64,000 nucleotides of DNA from Arachis hypogaea (Eukaryota; Streptophyta; Magnoliopsida; Fabales; Fabaceae), in the NCBI RefSeq assembly GCF_003086295.3, contig NC_092038.1, positions 127,561,518 through 127,625,517 on the forward strand, read 5' to 3'. The notes beneath the pieces were generated by a model, which worked only from the letters and a program-made list of their open reading frames with translations, had not been told where the DNA came from and did not search any database. The position numbers and the translations under genes are program-made. Positions 54,066 to 64,000 of the stretch are shown here, in pieces; the first letter of the stretch is position 1, and every line of letters starts with the position of its first letter.

Positions 54066-54600
54066 AAGAGACCGACAAGAAGAAGTCGGACCACGAAAGC
54101 AACAGCTTGGACCGACAAGAAAAAGTCGGACCAACGAAAGCTACAGCTTGGACCGATAAGAAGAAGTCGGACCAATGAAAGCTACAGCTTGGACCGACAA
54201 GAAGAAGTCGGACCAAACAAAAGCTACAGCTGGACCGACAAAAAGAAGTCAGACCAACGAAAGCAACAGCTTGGACCGACAAGAAGAAGTCGGAACAACG
54301 GAAGTTACAGCTTGGACCGACAAAAAGAAGTCAGAACAACGAAAGTTACAGCTTGGACCGACAAGAAGAAGTCGGACCAACGAAAGCTACAGCTTTGACC
54401 GACAAGAAGAAGTCGGACCAACGAAAGCTACAGCTTGGACCGACAAGAAGAAGTCGGAACAACGAATGTTACAGCTTGGACCAACAAGAAGAAGTCGGAA
54501 CAACGAAAGTTACAGCTTGGACCGACAAGAAGAAGTCGGACCAACGAAAGCTACAGCTTGGACCGACAAGAAGAAGTCGGACCAACGAAAAACGTGCGCT
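54066..54600 (+). repeat. 41-bp tandem repeat, element F
   Basis: About thirteen copies of a 41-bp unit (cagcttggaccgacaagaag, aagtcggaccaacgaaagct). Because 41 is not a multiple of three, successive copies are read in all frames; this explains overlapping open frames here, which I do not regard as genes. Confidence 0.93.
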
Positions 54601-55701
54601 AAAACGGACATAGCTCCACCCAAAAAGCCACGGCTCCACGACAAGGCTATCAAAATTGTTCAAAATGACTAAAAAGTGTTCTACACTAAAAAGTCGTCGA
54701 ACAAGTTAGTCCCAAGGACCACCTCGACCAAGCAGAAAGGGCACAAAATCAGAAGTGATCAAAAGAGGTCGGACAACAAAGTACCGACACTCTACAAAGA
54801 TCCACAAAAAGGGACAAAGACATCTCCCAAACGGCCAGAGGAAGGCCAGGAACGCTTTGCTAAAAGGTACGAAGTCTTGAAAAAAGACACTACTTAAAAG
54901 ACAAAAGCACAAATCAAAACGGCGCTAAAAAGTCATCCAAACAAACTGTAAAAAGGTTCCCCTCCAGAACACTACCTAAAAAGTTGTTGGATTATGACTA
55001 AAAAGTTCGAACAGTAAAGACAAACAAGTCGGAAGAAGGCTGAAAAGTCCCCTCAACAAAGTAAAAGGGGCAATACCAGACTCGCACAAGGAGAAACTAC
55101 TCAAAGATCGACCAAAGTCAGGATGCTTGAGCACGACTTCCCCGAAGAGATTGAAACTCTGAAAGCACGGTCTCACGAAAAAGTTCGAACTCAAGCAGGG
55201 ACAAAGTCATACAGGTCGACGTCAGCTAAAGAAGAGGCGCAAGTATGACTTCAAAAAAGAACAAGCCAAAAGGTTGGGAAACAACTTAAGGCTCAAATGC
55301 GCTTAGCCAAAAAGGATACAACTCCACTCAAAGAAGGCACAATCTCAAACAGGGCTACGAACATCATCCAATACTAAAAAAAAGGTTTTATATAAAGAAC
55401 ACTAAAAAGTCATTGGACAAATCACTAAAAGTCCGGATATCAAACCGCATGGACAACTTCGCCAAAGCAGAGTGTTGTCAACACAAACTTAAAGCAAGGC
55501 GTGATCCAGAAGGCAAGGGTAGAAAACCCACACTACCGCTCAAAAGAGGTTGGACTGTGAAGTACCAAACCTCTAGAAAATCTACAAAGATTGCAAAGCA
55601 ATGAAGAAATAAGCCAGACAGATGCTTGAGCACGACTTCCAAAGAGATCGAAGCTCTGAAAAGCACGATCTCACGAAAAGATCGAACTCAAGCAGGGGCA
55701 C
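54601..55701 (+). other. 3' non-coding region of F
   Basis: Homologous to 25268-26390 of D on the other strand, with the same partial duplication of the atgcttgagcacgacttcc ... caagcaggg stretch (55118 and 55621). It ends with AAGCAGGGGCAC before the LTR. No gene is supported. Confidence 0.65.
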
Positions 55702-56209
55702 TGTTCATACCCTGAGTCAAGCTGTTCGACCCGGGATGTTTAGCAACAAGCTGACTGACCTCTTCTCAAAGAGCTCGGCCAATGCCCGACCTCTTCACAA
55801 AGAGCTCGGCCAAATCGCCATAGGAGCCCAAAGTAGGCCCAAAACGAAGGAGCACAGCCCAAATCTAAAGGCGGTCAGAGCCTAAAAAGATGAGGCGGTT
55901 TCCTTGAAGATAAGTTGACCTCACACAAAAGATAAGATAAGATAAGATAAGATAAGATAAGATAACTAACTTATCTTATCTAGAAAGGTCACTCCACACC
56001 ATTATAAATACGCTGGAGCACCCAGGTATAACTCATACTCTGATTCTACTCAATACCTGCTTAATACCCTTGCTAACTTAAGCATCGGAGTCCCTTGCAG
56101 GTACCCCCCACCCTCCGGGGATGAAGGATCAGCACCACCACCAAGTCCAACAAGTCGGACACGGCGGCTCCAGCCACCATCAACAAGTCGGACACAACAG
56201 CTCCGACCA
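55702..56209 (+). repeat. 3' LTR of element F, short U5 end
   Basis: It begins TGTTCATACC and ends at CTCCGACCA, where the 5' LTR goes on for 54 bp to CTCGGAACA. It is followed immediately by the gaact duplication. It has seven or eight GATAA units near 55928-55970, more than the 5' LTR. Confidence 0.92.
55928..55982 (+). promoter_or_regulatory. GATAAG array upstream of the LTR TATA box
   Basis: Tandem GATAAG words on the plus strand are followed by ctaac and CTTATCTTATC, so GATAAG occurs on both strands, about 25-80 bp upstream of TATAAAT (56002-56009). GATAAG is the plant I-box/GATA-factor core. Equivalent arrays occur in every LTR of D, E and F. Confidence 0.6.
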
Positions 56210-56214
56210 GAACT
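56210..56214. repeat. Target-site duplication of F, right copy
   Basis: gaact matches 48823-48827. Confidence 0.92.
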
Positions 56215-57703
56215 CATTGGAGGTCAGTGGACATCCATTGAGGTCTTCCTCAGTGGCGATCACTGCCTCTTCCTCCTCTCCAATTTCGGCCATGTTGATG
56301 GCCTTACACTCTCCTTTTGGATTCTCTTCTTTATTGCTTGGAAGAGTACGAGGAGGGAGTTCAGTAACTTTCTTACTCAGCTGACCCACTTGTGCCTCCA
56401 AGTTTCTAATGGAGGACCTTGTTTCAGTCATGAAACTTTGAGTGGTTTTGATTAGATCAGAGACCATGGTTGGTAAGTCAGAGTGACTCTGCTTAGAATT
56501 CTCTGTCTGTTGCTGAGAAGATGATGGAAAAGGCTTGCCATTGCTAAACCTGTTTCTTCCACCATTATTATTGTTGAAACCTTGTTGAGGTCTCTGTTGA
56601 TCCTTCCATGAGAGATTTGGATGATTTCTCCATGAAGGATTATAGGTGTTTCCATAGGGTTCTCCCATGTAATTCACCTCTTCCATTGATGGGTTCTTAG
56701 GATCATAAGCTTCTTCTTCAGATGAAGCGTCCTTAGTACTGCCTGGTGCAGCTTGCATTCCAGACAGACTTTGAGAAATCATATTGACTTGCTGAGTCAA
56801 TATTTTGTTCTGAGCCGATATGGCATTCAGAGTATCAATCTCAAGAACTCCTTTCTTCTGATTCGTCCCATTGTTCATAGGATTCCTTTTAGAAGTGTAC
56901 ATGAATTGGTTATTTTCAACCATTTCAATGAGTTCTTGAGCTTCTGCAGGTGTCTTCTTCAGATGAAGAGATCCTCCAGCAGAGCTGTCCAATGACATCT
57001 TGGACAGTTCAAACAGACCATCATAGAAGATACCTATGATGCTCCATTCAGAAAGCATGTCAGAAGGACACTTTCTGTTCAATTGTTTGTATCTTTCTCA
57101 AGCTTCATAGAGGGATTCACCTTCCTTCTGTCTGAAGGTTTGGACTACCACTCTAAGCTTACTCAATTTTTGAGGTGGAAAGAACTTTGCCAAGAAGACA
57201 TTGACTAGCTTTTCCCAAGAGTTCAGGCTTTCTTTAGGTTGTGAGTCCAACCATATCCTAGCTCTGTCTCTTACAGCAAAAGGGAATAACATAAGTCTGT
57301 AGACCTCAGGGTCAACCCCATTGGTCTTGACAGTGTCACAGATTTGCAAGAATTCAGCTAAAAACTGATGAGGATCTTCCAATGAAAGTCCATGGAACTT
57401 ACAATTTTGTTGCATTAGAGAAACTAATTGAGGCTTAAGCTCAAAGTTGTTTGCTCCAATGGCAGGGATAGAGATGCTTCTCTCATAGATGTCGGAAGTA
57501 GGTGCAGTAAAATCACCCAGCACCTTCCTTGCATTGTTGGCATTGTTGTTGTTTTCGGCTGCCATGTCTTCTTCTTGTTTGAAGATTTCTGTTAGGTCCT
57601 CTACAGAGAGTAGTGATTTAGCTTCTCTTAGCTTTCGCTTCAAGGTCCTTTCAGGTTCAGGGACAGCCTCAACAAGAATGCTTTTGTCTTTGCTCCTGCT
57701 CAT
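56215..57703 (-). pseudogene. Gag of element B
   Basis: From ATG 57703 (MSRSKDKSILVEAVPEPERT). The retrotransposon-gag core is at about residues 85-230 (LVSLMQQNCKFHGLSLEDPH, RARIWLDSQPKESLNSWEKL, FFPPQKLSKLRVVVQTF). One TGA near 57098 replaces an expected Trp; the frame then goes on (NRKCPSDMLSEW) through a Gln/Asn-rich stretch (NNNNGGRNRFSNGKPFPSSS) and a coiled-coil segment (IRNLEAQVGQLSKKVTELPP) to the F insertion. It continues in phase at 48822. Apart from that stop it is intact. Confidence 0.9.
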
Positions 57704-59414
57704 ATGAAAGAGAAGAGAACAAGAAAATATGGAATCCTCTATGTCACAGTATAGAGATTCCTTGAGATGTCAGAGGAAAAGAAGAATAGAAGGAAGAGGT
57801 AGAAGAAGAAGAATTCTAACTTATCAAGAGAGATAGAGTTCGAATTGTTGATAGTGGAGGAGTGTTAGTCCTTAAATAGAAGGATGTGAGAAGAGGGGAA
57901 GAATTTTCGAAAATAAATTAAAAGATTTTGAAGAAATTTTGAAAAATTGAAGAATGATTTTCAAAAATTTAGTTGGGAAAGAAATAAAGTAATTTTTGAA
58001 AAAGATTTTGAAATTAGAAATAAAAAAGATTGAAAATTATTTGGAAAAAGATGTGATTAAGAAGATATGATTGAAGAGTTATGGTTTTAAAAAGATATGA
58101 TTGAAAAGATATGATTGAGAAACAATTTAAAAAAGATTTGATTTTTAAAATTAATGACTTGGCTAACAAAAAAATTTAAAGGATATGATTCAAACATTAA
58201 ACCTTTCTTAACAGAAAAGGCAACATACTTGAAATGTTGAATCGAATCATTAATTGTAGGCAAGAATTTTTTAGGATAGAAAAAAATTGATTTTGAAAAT
58301 ATATGATTGAAAAGATAAGGTTTGAAAAAGATTTGATTTTGAAAAATTATGAAAACTTAAAAAAAATTTGAATTAAAAACAAAATCTTCCCTCTTGTATC
58401 CATTCTGGCATTTAACGCCCAAAATGCTACCCTTTTGGGCGTTAAACGCCCAGCCAGGTACCCTGGCTGGCGTTTAAACGCCAGTTTTCCTTCTTCACTG
58501 GGCGTTTTAAATGCCCAGCTTTTTCTGTGTAATTCCTCTGCTGCATGTTATGAATCTTCAATTCTCTGTATTATTGACTTGAAAGGACACAAATTAAAAA
58601 AAAAATTGAATTTTTAATGATGAGGAATAATCAAAATGCCACTAAGATCAAATAAACAATGCATGCAAGACACCAAACTTAGAAGTTTGTATACTATTGA
58701 CACTAACAAATTGAGAATGCATATGAGAAACAACAAAACACTCAAGACAAGAGAATTTAAAGATCAGAGCAAGGAAATCATCAAGAACAACTTGAAGATC
58801 AAATGAAGAACATAATGCATGTAATTTTCGAAAATTAGAAGAATAAAGACATGCAATTGACACCAAACTTAAAATTAGACACTAGACTCAAACAAGAAAC
58901 ATAAAAATATTTTTGATTTTAAGATTTAAAAAAAATTTTTTTTTGCTTTTTTGAAAATTGAGTGGAAAAGAAAAACAAGGGTTCAAAATTCTTAATGAGA
59001 ATTCCAGGAATCATTGCAATGCTAGTCTAAGACTCTGGTCCAGGAATTAGACATGGCTTCACAGCCAGCCAAGCTTTCAGTGAAAGCTCCAGTCCAAAAC
59101 ACTAGACATGGCCAATGGCCAGCCAAGCTTTAGCAGATCATTGCTCAAAACAGCAAAATTGATAGAAATCAACAAGCTCTTGTGATGATAAGTTGAAACC
59201 TCAGTCCAAAAGATTAGACATGGCTTCACAGCCAGCCATACTTCAACAAATCATCATGAAACTCTAGAATCCATTCTTAAAAACTCTGAAGAACAAAATA
59301 GAAATATTTTTTTGTATTTTTGAAAAATTTTCGAAAAGTAAAAAGCTTAAACATAAAATAAAATTACCTAATCTAAGCAACAAGATGAACCGTCAGTTGT
59401 CCAAACTCAAACAA
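57704..59414 (-). other. 5' untranslated region of element B
   Basis: About 1.7 kb without an ORF. It contains four palindrome units (58404-58517), two acaccaaactta words (58670, 58860) and three copies of agacatggcttcacagccag or close variants (59049, 59102, 59215). Confidence 0.7.
58404..58517. repeat. Array of four ~31-bp-spaced palindromes, B leader
   Basis: Centres near 58413, 58444, 58475 and 58507. Units include gggcgttaaacgccca and tggcgtttaaacgcca. Confidence 0.85.
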
Positions 59415-59432
59415 TCCCCGGCAACGGCGCCA
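59415..59432 (-). other. Primer binding site (tRNA-Asp), element B
   Basis: The sense-strand TGGCGCCGTTGCCGGGGA lies six bases inside the 5' LTR. It matches the complement of the plant tRNA-Asp 3' end, as in Athila and Tat elements. Confidence 0.88.
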
Positions 59433-59561
59433 AAAACTTGGTGCACGAAATTGTGATCATCAATGGCACCATCAACATGGTACGCTCAATTACAATCTCA
59501 ACTCTTTATCACAACTTCGCACAACTAACCAGCAAGTGCACTGGGTCGTCCAAGTAATAAA

Positions 59562-59577
59562 CCTTACGCGAGTAAGG
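59562..59577 (-). promoter_or_regulatory. Conserved U5 hairpin in B LTR
   Basis: A perfect stem CCTTAC/GTAAGG with a different four-base loop from A. Confidence 0.6.
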
Positions 59578-60613
59578 GTCGATCCCACGGAGATTGTTGG
59601 TATGAAGCAAGCTATGGTCATCCTGTAAATCTCAGTCAGGTAATTCAAATGGTTATGGAGGATTGATAATTAAAAGATGAACAAAACATAAAATAAAGAT
59701 AGAGATACTTATGTAATTCATTGGTGAGAATTTCAGATAAGCGTATGGAGATGCTTCGTCCCTTCCGTCTCTCTACTTTCCTGCTGTCTTCATCCAATCC
59801 TTCTTACTCCTTTCCATGGCAAGCTGTATGTTGGGCATCACCGTTGTCAATGGCTACAGTCCCGTCCTCTCAGTGAAAATGTTCAACGCGCTCTGTCACA
59901 GCACGGCTATTCATTTGTCAGTTTTCGATCATGTCGGAATAGAATCCAGTGATTCTTTTGCGTCTGTCACTAACGCCCCACAATCGCGAGTTTGAAGCTC
60001 GTCACAGTCATTCAATCCCTGAATCCTACTCAGAATACCACAGACAAGGTTTAGACCTTCCAGATTCTCAAGAATGGCCGCCAATGGATTCTAGCTTATA
60101 CCACGAAGATTCTGATTAAGGAATCCAAGAGATATCCACTCAATCTAAGGTAGAACGGAGGTGGTTGTCGGGCACACGTTCATAGGTGAGAATGATGATG
60201 AGTGTCACGAGTCATCACATTCATCAAGTTGAGGAACAAGTGATATCTTAGAACAAGAATAAGCTGAATTGATTAGAAGAATAATAGTAATTACATTAAT
60301 ACTCGAGGTACAGCAGAGCTCCACACCTTTATCTCTGGTATGTAGAAACTCTACCGTTGAAAATACATAAGAACAAGGTCTAGGCATGGCCGAATGGCCA
60401 GCCTCCCAAGGAGGGTTCAATCATAAAAGCATGATCAAAAGATGATCCGAAGATTGAAAGATTCCCCAAATACAATAGCAAAAGGTCCTATTTATAGAGA
60501 ACTAGTAGCCAAGGGTTTACAGAAATGAGTAAATGACGTAAAAATCCACTTTCGGGCCCACTTGGTGTGTGCTTGGGCTGAGCATTGAAGCTTCCATGTG
60601 TAGAGACTTTTCT

Positions 60614-60722
60614 TGGAGTTAAACGCCAGCTTTTGTGCCAGTTTGGGCGTTTAACTCCCACTTTTGTGCCAGTTCCGGCGTTTAACGCCGGGAATTCTGA
60701 AGCTGACTTGGAACGCCTGTTT
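60614..60722. repeat. Palindrome units in B 5' LTR
   Basis: Three units (ttggagttaaacgccag, gggcgtttaactccc, ccggcgtttaacgccgg) at 31-bp spacing plus a possible half unit near 60712. The 3' LTR has the same set at 44455-44550. Confidence 0.8.
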
Positions 60723-61093
60723 GGGCCATCAAATCTCAGGCAAAGTATGAACTATTATATATTGCTGAAAAGCCCTGGATGTCTACTTTCCAACGCAATT
60801 GAGAGCGCGCCAATTGAGCTTCTATAGCTCCAGAAAACTCACTTCGAGTGCAGGGAGGTCAGAATCCAACAACATCTGCAGCCCTTTTCAGCCTCTGAAT
60901 CAGATTTTTGCTCAGGTCCCTCAATTTCAGCCAGAAAATACCTGAAATCACAGAAAAATACACAAACTCATAGTAAAGTTCAGAAAAGTGAATTTTAAAT
61001 AAAAACTAATAAAAATATAATAAAAACTAACTAAAACATACTAAAAGTATACTAAAAACAATGTCAAAAAGCGTATAAATTATCCGCTCATCA

Positions 61094-62209
61094 AGAAGCA
61101 ACACTCATCTGATGAGTCTGGGTTTTGAATCATGCTTTGTGAGTAGATATTTAAGAGCAGCATGGTCGGTGTACACAATCACTTTTGATCCTACTAAATA
61201 AGATCTGAACTTGTCAATGGCGTAAACCACTACAAGTAACTCTTTTTCTATGGTTGTGTAGTTCTTCTGTGCGTCATTTAAAATACGAATGGCATAGTAA
61301 ATGACGTGCAGAAGCTTGTCATGCCTTTGTCCCAACACTGCACCAATGGCATGGTCACTAGCATCACACATAAGTTCAAATGGTAATGTCTAGTCTGGTG
61401 TAGAGATGACTGGTGCTGTGACCAGCTTAGCTTTCAGAGTCTCAAACGCCTGCAGACACTCCTTATCAAAGATAAATGGCATGTCAGCAGCTAGCAAATT
61501 ACTCAGATGTTTGGCAATTTTTAAAAAATCTTTTATAAACCTCCTATAGAATCCGGCATGTCCCAGAAAGCTTCTGATTGCTTTAACATTGGCAGGTGGT
61601 GGTAATTTTTCAATTACCTCTACCTTAGCTTGATCCACTTCTATTCCCTTGTTCGAAATTTTGTGCCCAAGGACAATTCCTTCAGTCACCATAAAGTGAC
61701 ATTTCTCCTAGTTTAAAACCAGGTTAGTCTCTTGGCACCTCTTTAGAACAAGTGCTAGATGGTCAAGACGACCTGAATGAGTCTCCAAATACTGAAAAGT
61801 CATCCATGAAGACTTCCAGAAATATTTCCACCATATCAGAGAAAATAGAGAGCATGCACCTTTGAAAGGTTACAAGTGCATTGCACAGACCAAATGGCAT
61901 CCTTCTGTATGCAAATACTCCAGATGGACATGTGAATGCTGTTTTCTCTTGATCCTGGGAATCTACTGCAATTTGATTATAACCTAAATATCCATCCAGG
62001 AAGCAGTAGTATTCATGACCTGCTAGTCTTTCTAGCATCTGGTCTATGAATGGTAAAGGAAAATGATCCTTTCTGGTAGCTGTATTGAGCCTTCTATAAT
62101 CAATACACATACGCCACCATGTAACTGTTCTTGTAGGAACCAGTTCATTTTTTTCATTATGAACCACTGTCATGCCACCCTTCTTAGGGACAACTTGGAC
62201 AGGGCTTAC
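61094..62209 (-). pseudogene. Reverse transcriptase and RNase H, element A
   Basis: RT blocks: WWRMCIDYRRLNTATRKDHF, FLDGYLGYNQIAV, RRMPFGLCNALVTFQRCML and the catalytic VFMDDFSVFG (about 61796-61820). The thumb and connection follow (GIVLGHKISNKGIEVDQAKV, IRSFLGHAGFYRRFIKDF). RNase H starts with [19 protein letters not shown], contains [20 protein letters not shown] and [12 protein letters not shown], and is cut at 61093 by B. Stops near 62210, 61765, 61708, 61392 and 61101 fall largely where Trp is expected. Confidence 0.92.
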
Positions 62210-63340
62210 CTAGGGGCTATCAGAAATAGGATAAATAATCCCAGCCTCTAGTAATTTAGTGACCTCCTTCTGCACCACCTCCTTCATGGCTGAATTCAGC
62301 CGCCTCTGTGGTTGAACCACTGGCTTAGCGTCACCTTCCAATAGGATCTTGTGCATGCATCTGGCTGGGCTAATGTCCTTAAGATCACTGATGAACCACA
62401 CAAGAGCTGTCTTGTATGTCCTTAGCACTTGTATTAGTGCTTCCTCTTCCTGTGGTTCTAAGGTAGAGCTTATGATTACAGGAAAGATATCACCTTCTCC
62501 CAGAAATGCATATTTCAGGGATGGTGGTAATGGTTTGAGCTCGGGTTTGGGAGGTTTCTCCTCTTCCTGAGGGATTTTCAGAGGTTTTATTATTCTCTCT
62601 GGTTCCTCCAGATCAGGCTGAGCATCTTTAAAGATATCCTCTAGCTCTGATTCGAGACTCTCAGTCATATTGACCTCTTTTACCAAAGAGTCAATAATAT
62701 CAATGCTCATGCCATTTTGGGTGTCTGGATGCTGCATAACTTTGACAACATTCAACTTAAACTTATCCTTATTGACTCTCAGGGTCACTTCCCCTTTTTG
62801 GACGTCAATGAGGGTTCGTCCAGTTGCTAGGAAAGGTCTTCCTAGAATGAGAGTTGCACTCTTGTGCTCCACCATTTCCAGCACCACAAAGTCAGTGGGA
62901 AAGGCGAATGGTCCAACCTTGACAATCATGTCTTCAATCATGCCTGATGGGTATTTAATGGAGCCATCAGCAAGTTGGAGACATATCCGGGTTGGTTTGA
63001 CTTCTTCAGTCAAACCAAGCTTTCTGATAGTAGATGCAGGTATTAGGTTGATACTTGCCCCAAGGTCACATAAAGCTTGCTTGGTACAAGTACCCTCTAA
63101 TGTGCACGGTATCGTAAAGCTTCTGGGATCTTTAAGCTTCTCAGGTAAGCTTTTCAAAATGACTGCACTGCATTCTTTATGGAGGTAAACTTAGCATAAG
63201 AGGGTATTTGCTCAAGTACCTCTGCAAACGGAATCTTTATTTCAAGAGTCCTGAGATAGTCTGCAAAGCGGGCAAATTGCTTATCCTGTTCCGCTTGGCA
63301 GAGTTTCTGAGGATAAGGCATTTTGGCTTTGTATTCCTCA
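62210..63340 (-). pseudogene. Protease and RT N-terminal part, element A
   Basis: The upper part (63340-63160) has QFARFADYLRTLEIKIPFAE, the usual pre-protease segment, then a deletion or frameshift near 63170. Protease follows: IPCTLEGTCTKQALCDLGAS with the CDLGAS site and LGRPFLATGRTLIDV. An acidic and Pro-rich linker leads to RT (PQRRLNSAMKEVVQKEVTKL). A TAG at 62210 replaces an expected Trp. Confidence 0.88.
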
Positions 63341-64000
63341 ACCTTAGTTGCTGCAGGTTTACTACCTACAGATGTGGTTTGAGAAGCCTTTTTAGAGGGG
63401 TTGCTATCAGCACTTATATGTGTCTAATCCCCCACTGGCGTTTGAATGCCAGGGGTGGAAGCTGGAGTGGCGTTAGACGCCAACTCCTTACCTATTTCTG
63501 GCGTCTGAACGCCAAAACTGTGCTTCTTTTGGGCGTTCAACGCCAATTCCTTGCCTGTTTCTGGCATTGAACGCCAGGACTGAGCATGGGTTGGGCGTTC
63601 AATGCTAGTTCTCCACCCCTTTTCTGGCGTTTGAGCACCAGAATTATTTCTCTCTGGGCTCTGACTGTCCTTAGAGGAATTTTGGATAGCAGTTTGTTCA
63701 TTTCTTGGCTTCCTGCTGCCTTAAAGTGAGGTATTTAATGTTTTTCCACTTCTTAATTGAACTGATTGGCACTCTTCTGTTATTTGTTTTGACAATTACT
63801 GTTCTGTTTGCTTCAACTGCACTTCCATATTCATATTAGCCATTCTTGTTTCTTGCAATATCTCCTTGAATTTGGCTAGCTGTTTTGTTAGAAAATCTAA
63901 TTGCTGATTGAATTCAGTAACTTGTTCTGCAGGACTTAGTTCAGTAATTACTGTTTTAGCCTCTTCTTTCATGGAAGATTCACTGCTTAGATATAGATGC
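63341..64000 (-). pseudogene. Gag C-terminus and gag-protease linker, element A, partial
   Basis: Sense frames give EFNQQLDFLTKQLAKFKEIL (coiled coil), ECQSVQLRSGKTLNT, a segment typical of the gag-protease junction in Athila elements, and KPAATKVEEYKAKMPYPQ. Frameshifts and stops occur. The palindrome array 63436-63645 lies within this linker. The rest of gag is outside the window. Confidence 0.75.
63436..63645. repeat. Array of seven ~31-bp-spaced palindromes, element A linker
   Basis: Centres near 63442, 63474, 63505, 63537, 63568, 63599 and 63630. Units are more diverged than at 23408-23707 (for example tggcgtctgaacgcca, gggcgttcaacgcca) but the spacing is as regular. Confidence 0.85.

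Larger units (their letters stand above)
48828..56209 (+). mobile_element. Element F: rearranged Tat-type gypsy, non-autonomous
   Basis: 7.4 kb with LTRs at 48828-49367 and 55702-56209 and exact gaact duplications. Sense order: PBS, truncated gag, 36-bp repeat, RNase H region, antisense-ORF fragment, integrase, gtgaaaacc repeats, 107-bp repeats, 41-bp repeats. Protease and RT are absent. It shares its internal junctions with D. By eye the LTRs differ by about 4% plus GATAA copy number; the 3' LTR stops 54 bp short of the usual U5 end. Confidence 0.93.
43468..61093 (-). mobile_element. Element B: pol-less Athila-type gypsy, holding F
   Basis: 5' LTR 59439-61093, tRNA-Asp PBS, gag, protease, env-position ORF and a truncated 3' LTR 43468-44928. 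RT, RNase H and integrase are absent: the protease end (47977) is followed within about 850 bp by the env-position ORF. It shares LTR family, palindromes and hairpin modules with A and must have been moved by enzymes supplied in trans. F lies in its gag-protease frame. The right junction is at A RNase H; the left is rearranged. Confidence 0.88.
59439..61093 (-). repeat. 5' LTR of element B
   Basis: 1655 bp with TGATGAGCGG ... CGTGCACCA ends. It has the U5 hairpin 59562-59577, palindrome units centred near 60620, 60651 and 60682, and the ~90-nt module 60743-60831. Confidence 0.92.
8534..64000 (-). mobile_element. Element C: Sirevirus-type Ty1/copia, interrupted, partial
   Basis: This is the outermost element of the nest and reads on the minus strand. 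Order along its sense strand: gag with a zinc-knuckle remnant, copia-type protease, integrase, RT and RNase H (19165 down to about 15390), an env-position ORF, repeated GGGGGAG polypurine motifs and the 3' LTR. Copia order (integrase before RT), the extra ORF and multiplied polypurine tracts are Sirevirus hallmarks. It is interrupted at 19165 by element A and near 10399-13350 by a solo LTR. Its 5' part must lie right of the window, so only 8534-19170 is actual C sequence; the rest of this span is nested material. It carries stops in every domain. Confidence 0.8.
19171..64000 (-). mobile_element. Element A: Athila-type Ty3/gypsy, interrupted, partial
   Basis: Sense order from right to left: gag C-terminus and linker (64000-63341), protease, RT and RNase H (63340-61094), integrase (43344-42745 and 24738-23930), palindrome array, env-position ORF (22837-21704) and 3' LTR (20662-19171). 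It is broken twice, by element B at the RNase H/integrase border and by element D inside the integrase. Its 5' LTR and PBS are outside the window. FMDD-type RT and the extra ORF after integrase fit the Athila lineage; the related element B has a tRNA-Asp PBS. Confidence 0.88.

Noticed and set aside
54175..54672. A 165-residue open frame and two overlapping frames in the F 3' region
   Set aside because: They are read-throughs of a 41-bp tandem repeat in all frames, with no domain and no conservation of one frame.
59415..59432. A tRNA-Asp gene fragment
   Set aside because: Only 18 bases match the tRNA 3' end and they sit at an LTR border, so it is a primer binding site.

Overview
This window is plant nuclear DNA, almost certainly legume and most likely peanut (Arachis). 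It holds one intron-bearing host gene, a WAPL (wings apart-like) cohesin-release factor, and a nest of LTR retrotransposons. The Arachis assignment rests on my recognition of the LTR families (LTRs starting TGATGAGCGGATA on the minus strand, many GGCGTTTAACGCC motifs); the window itself does not prove it.

Layout. 12-6983 (minus): ten consecutive coding exons of WAPL, 2355 nt in one open frame; the 3' end lies outside the window. 6984-7270: its leader and probable promoter. 7271-8533: AT-rich intergenic DNA. From about 8534 to beyond 64000 everything is one retrotransposon nest, four levels deep. C is a Sirevirus-type Ty1/copia element (minus; 3' LTR near 8534-10144, pol 15390-18564, gag cut at 19165). 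An unrelated solo LTR (10399-13350) sits in its 3' part. A is an Athila-type Ty3/gypsy element (minus; 3' LTR 19171-20662), inserted in C gag and running off the right edge. Inside A pol are two insertions. D (24739-42744, minus, Tat-type) is in the integrase and itself contains E (27827-38534, plus, Tat-type). B (43468-61093, minus, Athila-type without RT and integrase) is near the RNase H/integrase border and contains F (48828-56209, plus, Tat-type). Three insertions have exact 5-bp target-site duplications (D gatac, E gtaac, F gaact), and the interrupted reading frames resume on the far side.

How the elements relate. E keeps a full gag-protease-RT-RNase H-integrase order plus an antisense ORF, but carries many stops. 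D and F share one rearranged structure (protease and RT replaced by a 36-bp tandem repeat, a piece of the antisense ORF moved between RNase H and integrase), so it arose before they transposed: a non-autonomous lineage. B is likewise a pol-less relative of A. Most stops sit at positions expected to be Trp, Gln or Arg, the signature of C-to-T decay.

Most interesting structure. (1) Arrays of a near-palindrome, GGCGTT-N-AACGCC, spaced almost constantly at about 31 bp, in non-coding or linker segments and LTRs of A and B. (2) A short hairpin plus TAAGTTTGGTGT, duplicated in front of the env-position ORF and at the 3' LTR of both A and B, with compensatory base-pair changes. (3) A small U5 hairpin with a compensatory change between two LTR families. 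(4) A 137-bp inverted repeat flanking an in-frame WAPL exon. All periods, alignments and difference counts were made by eye.
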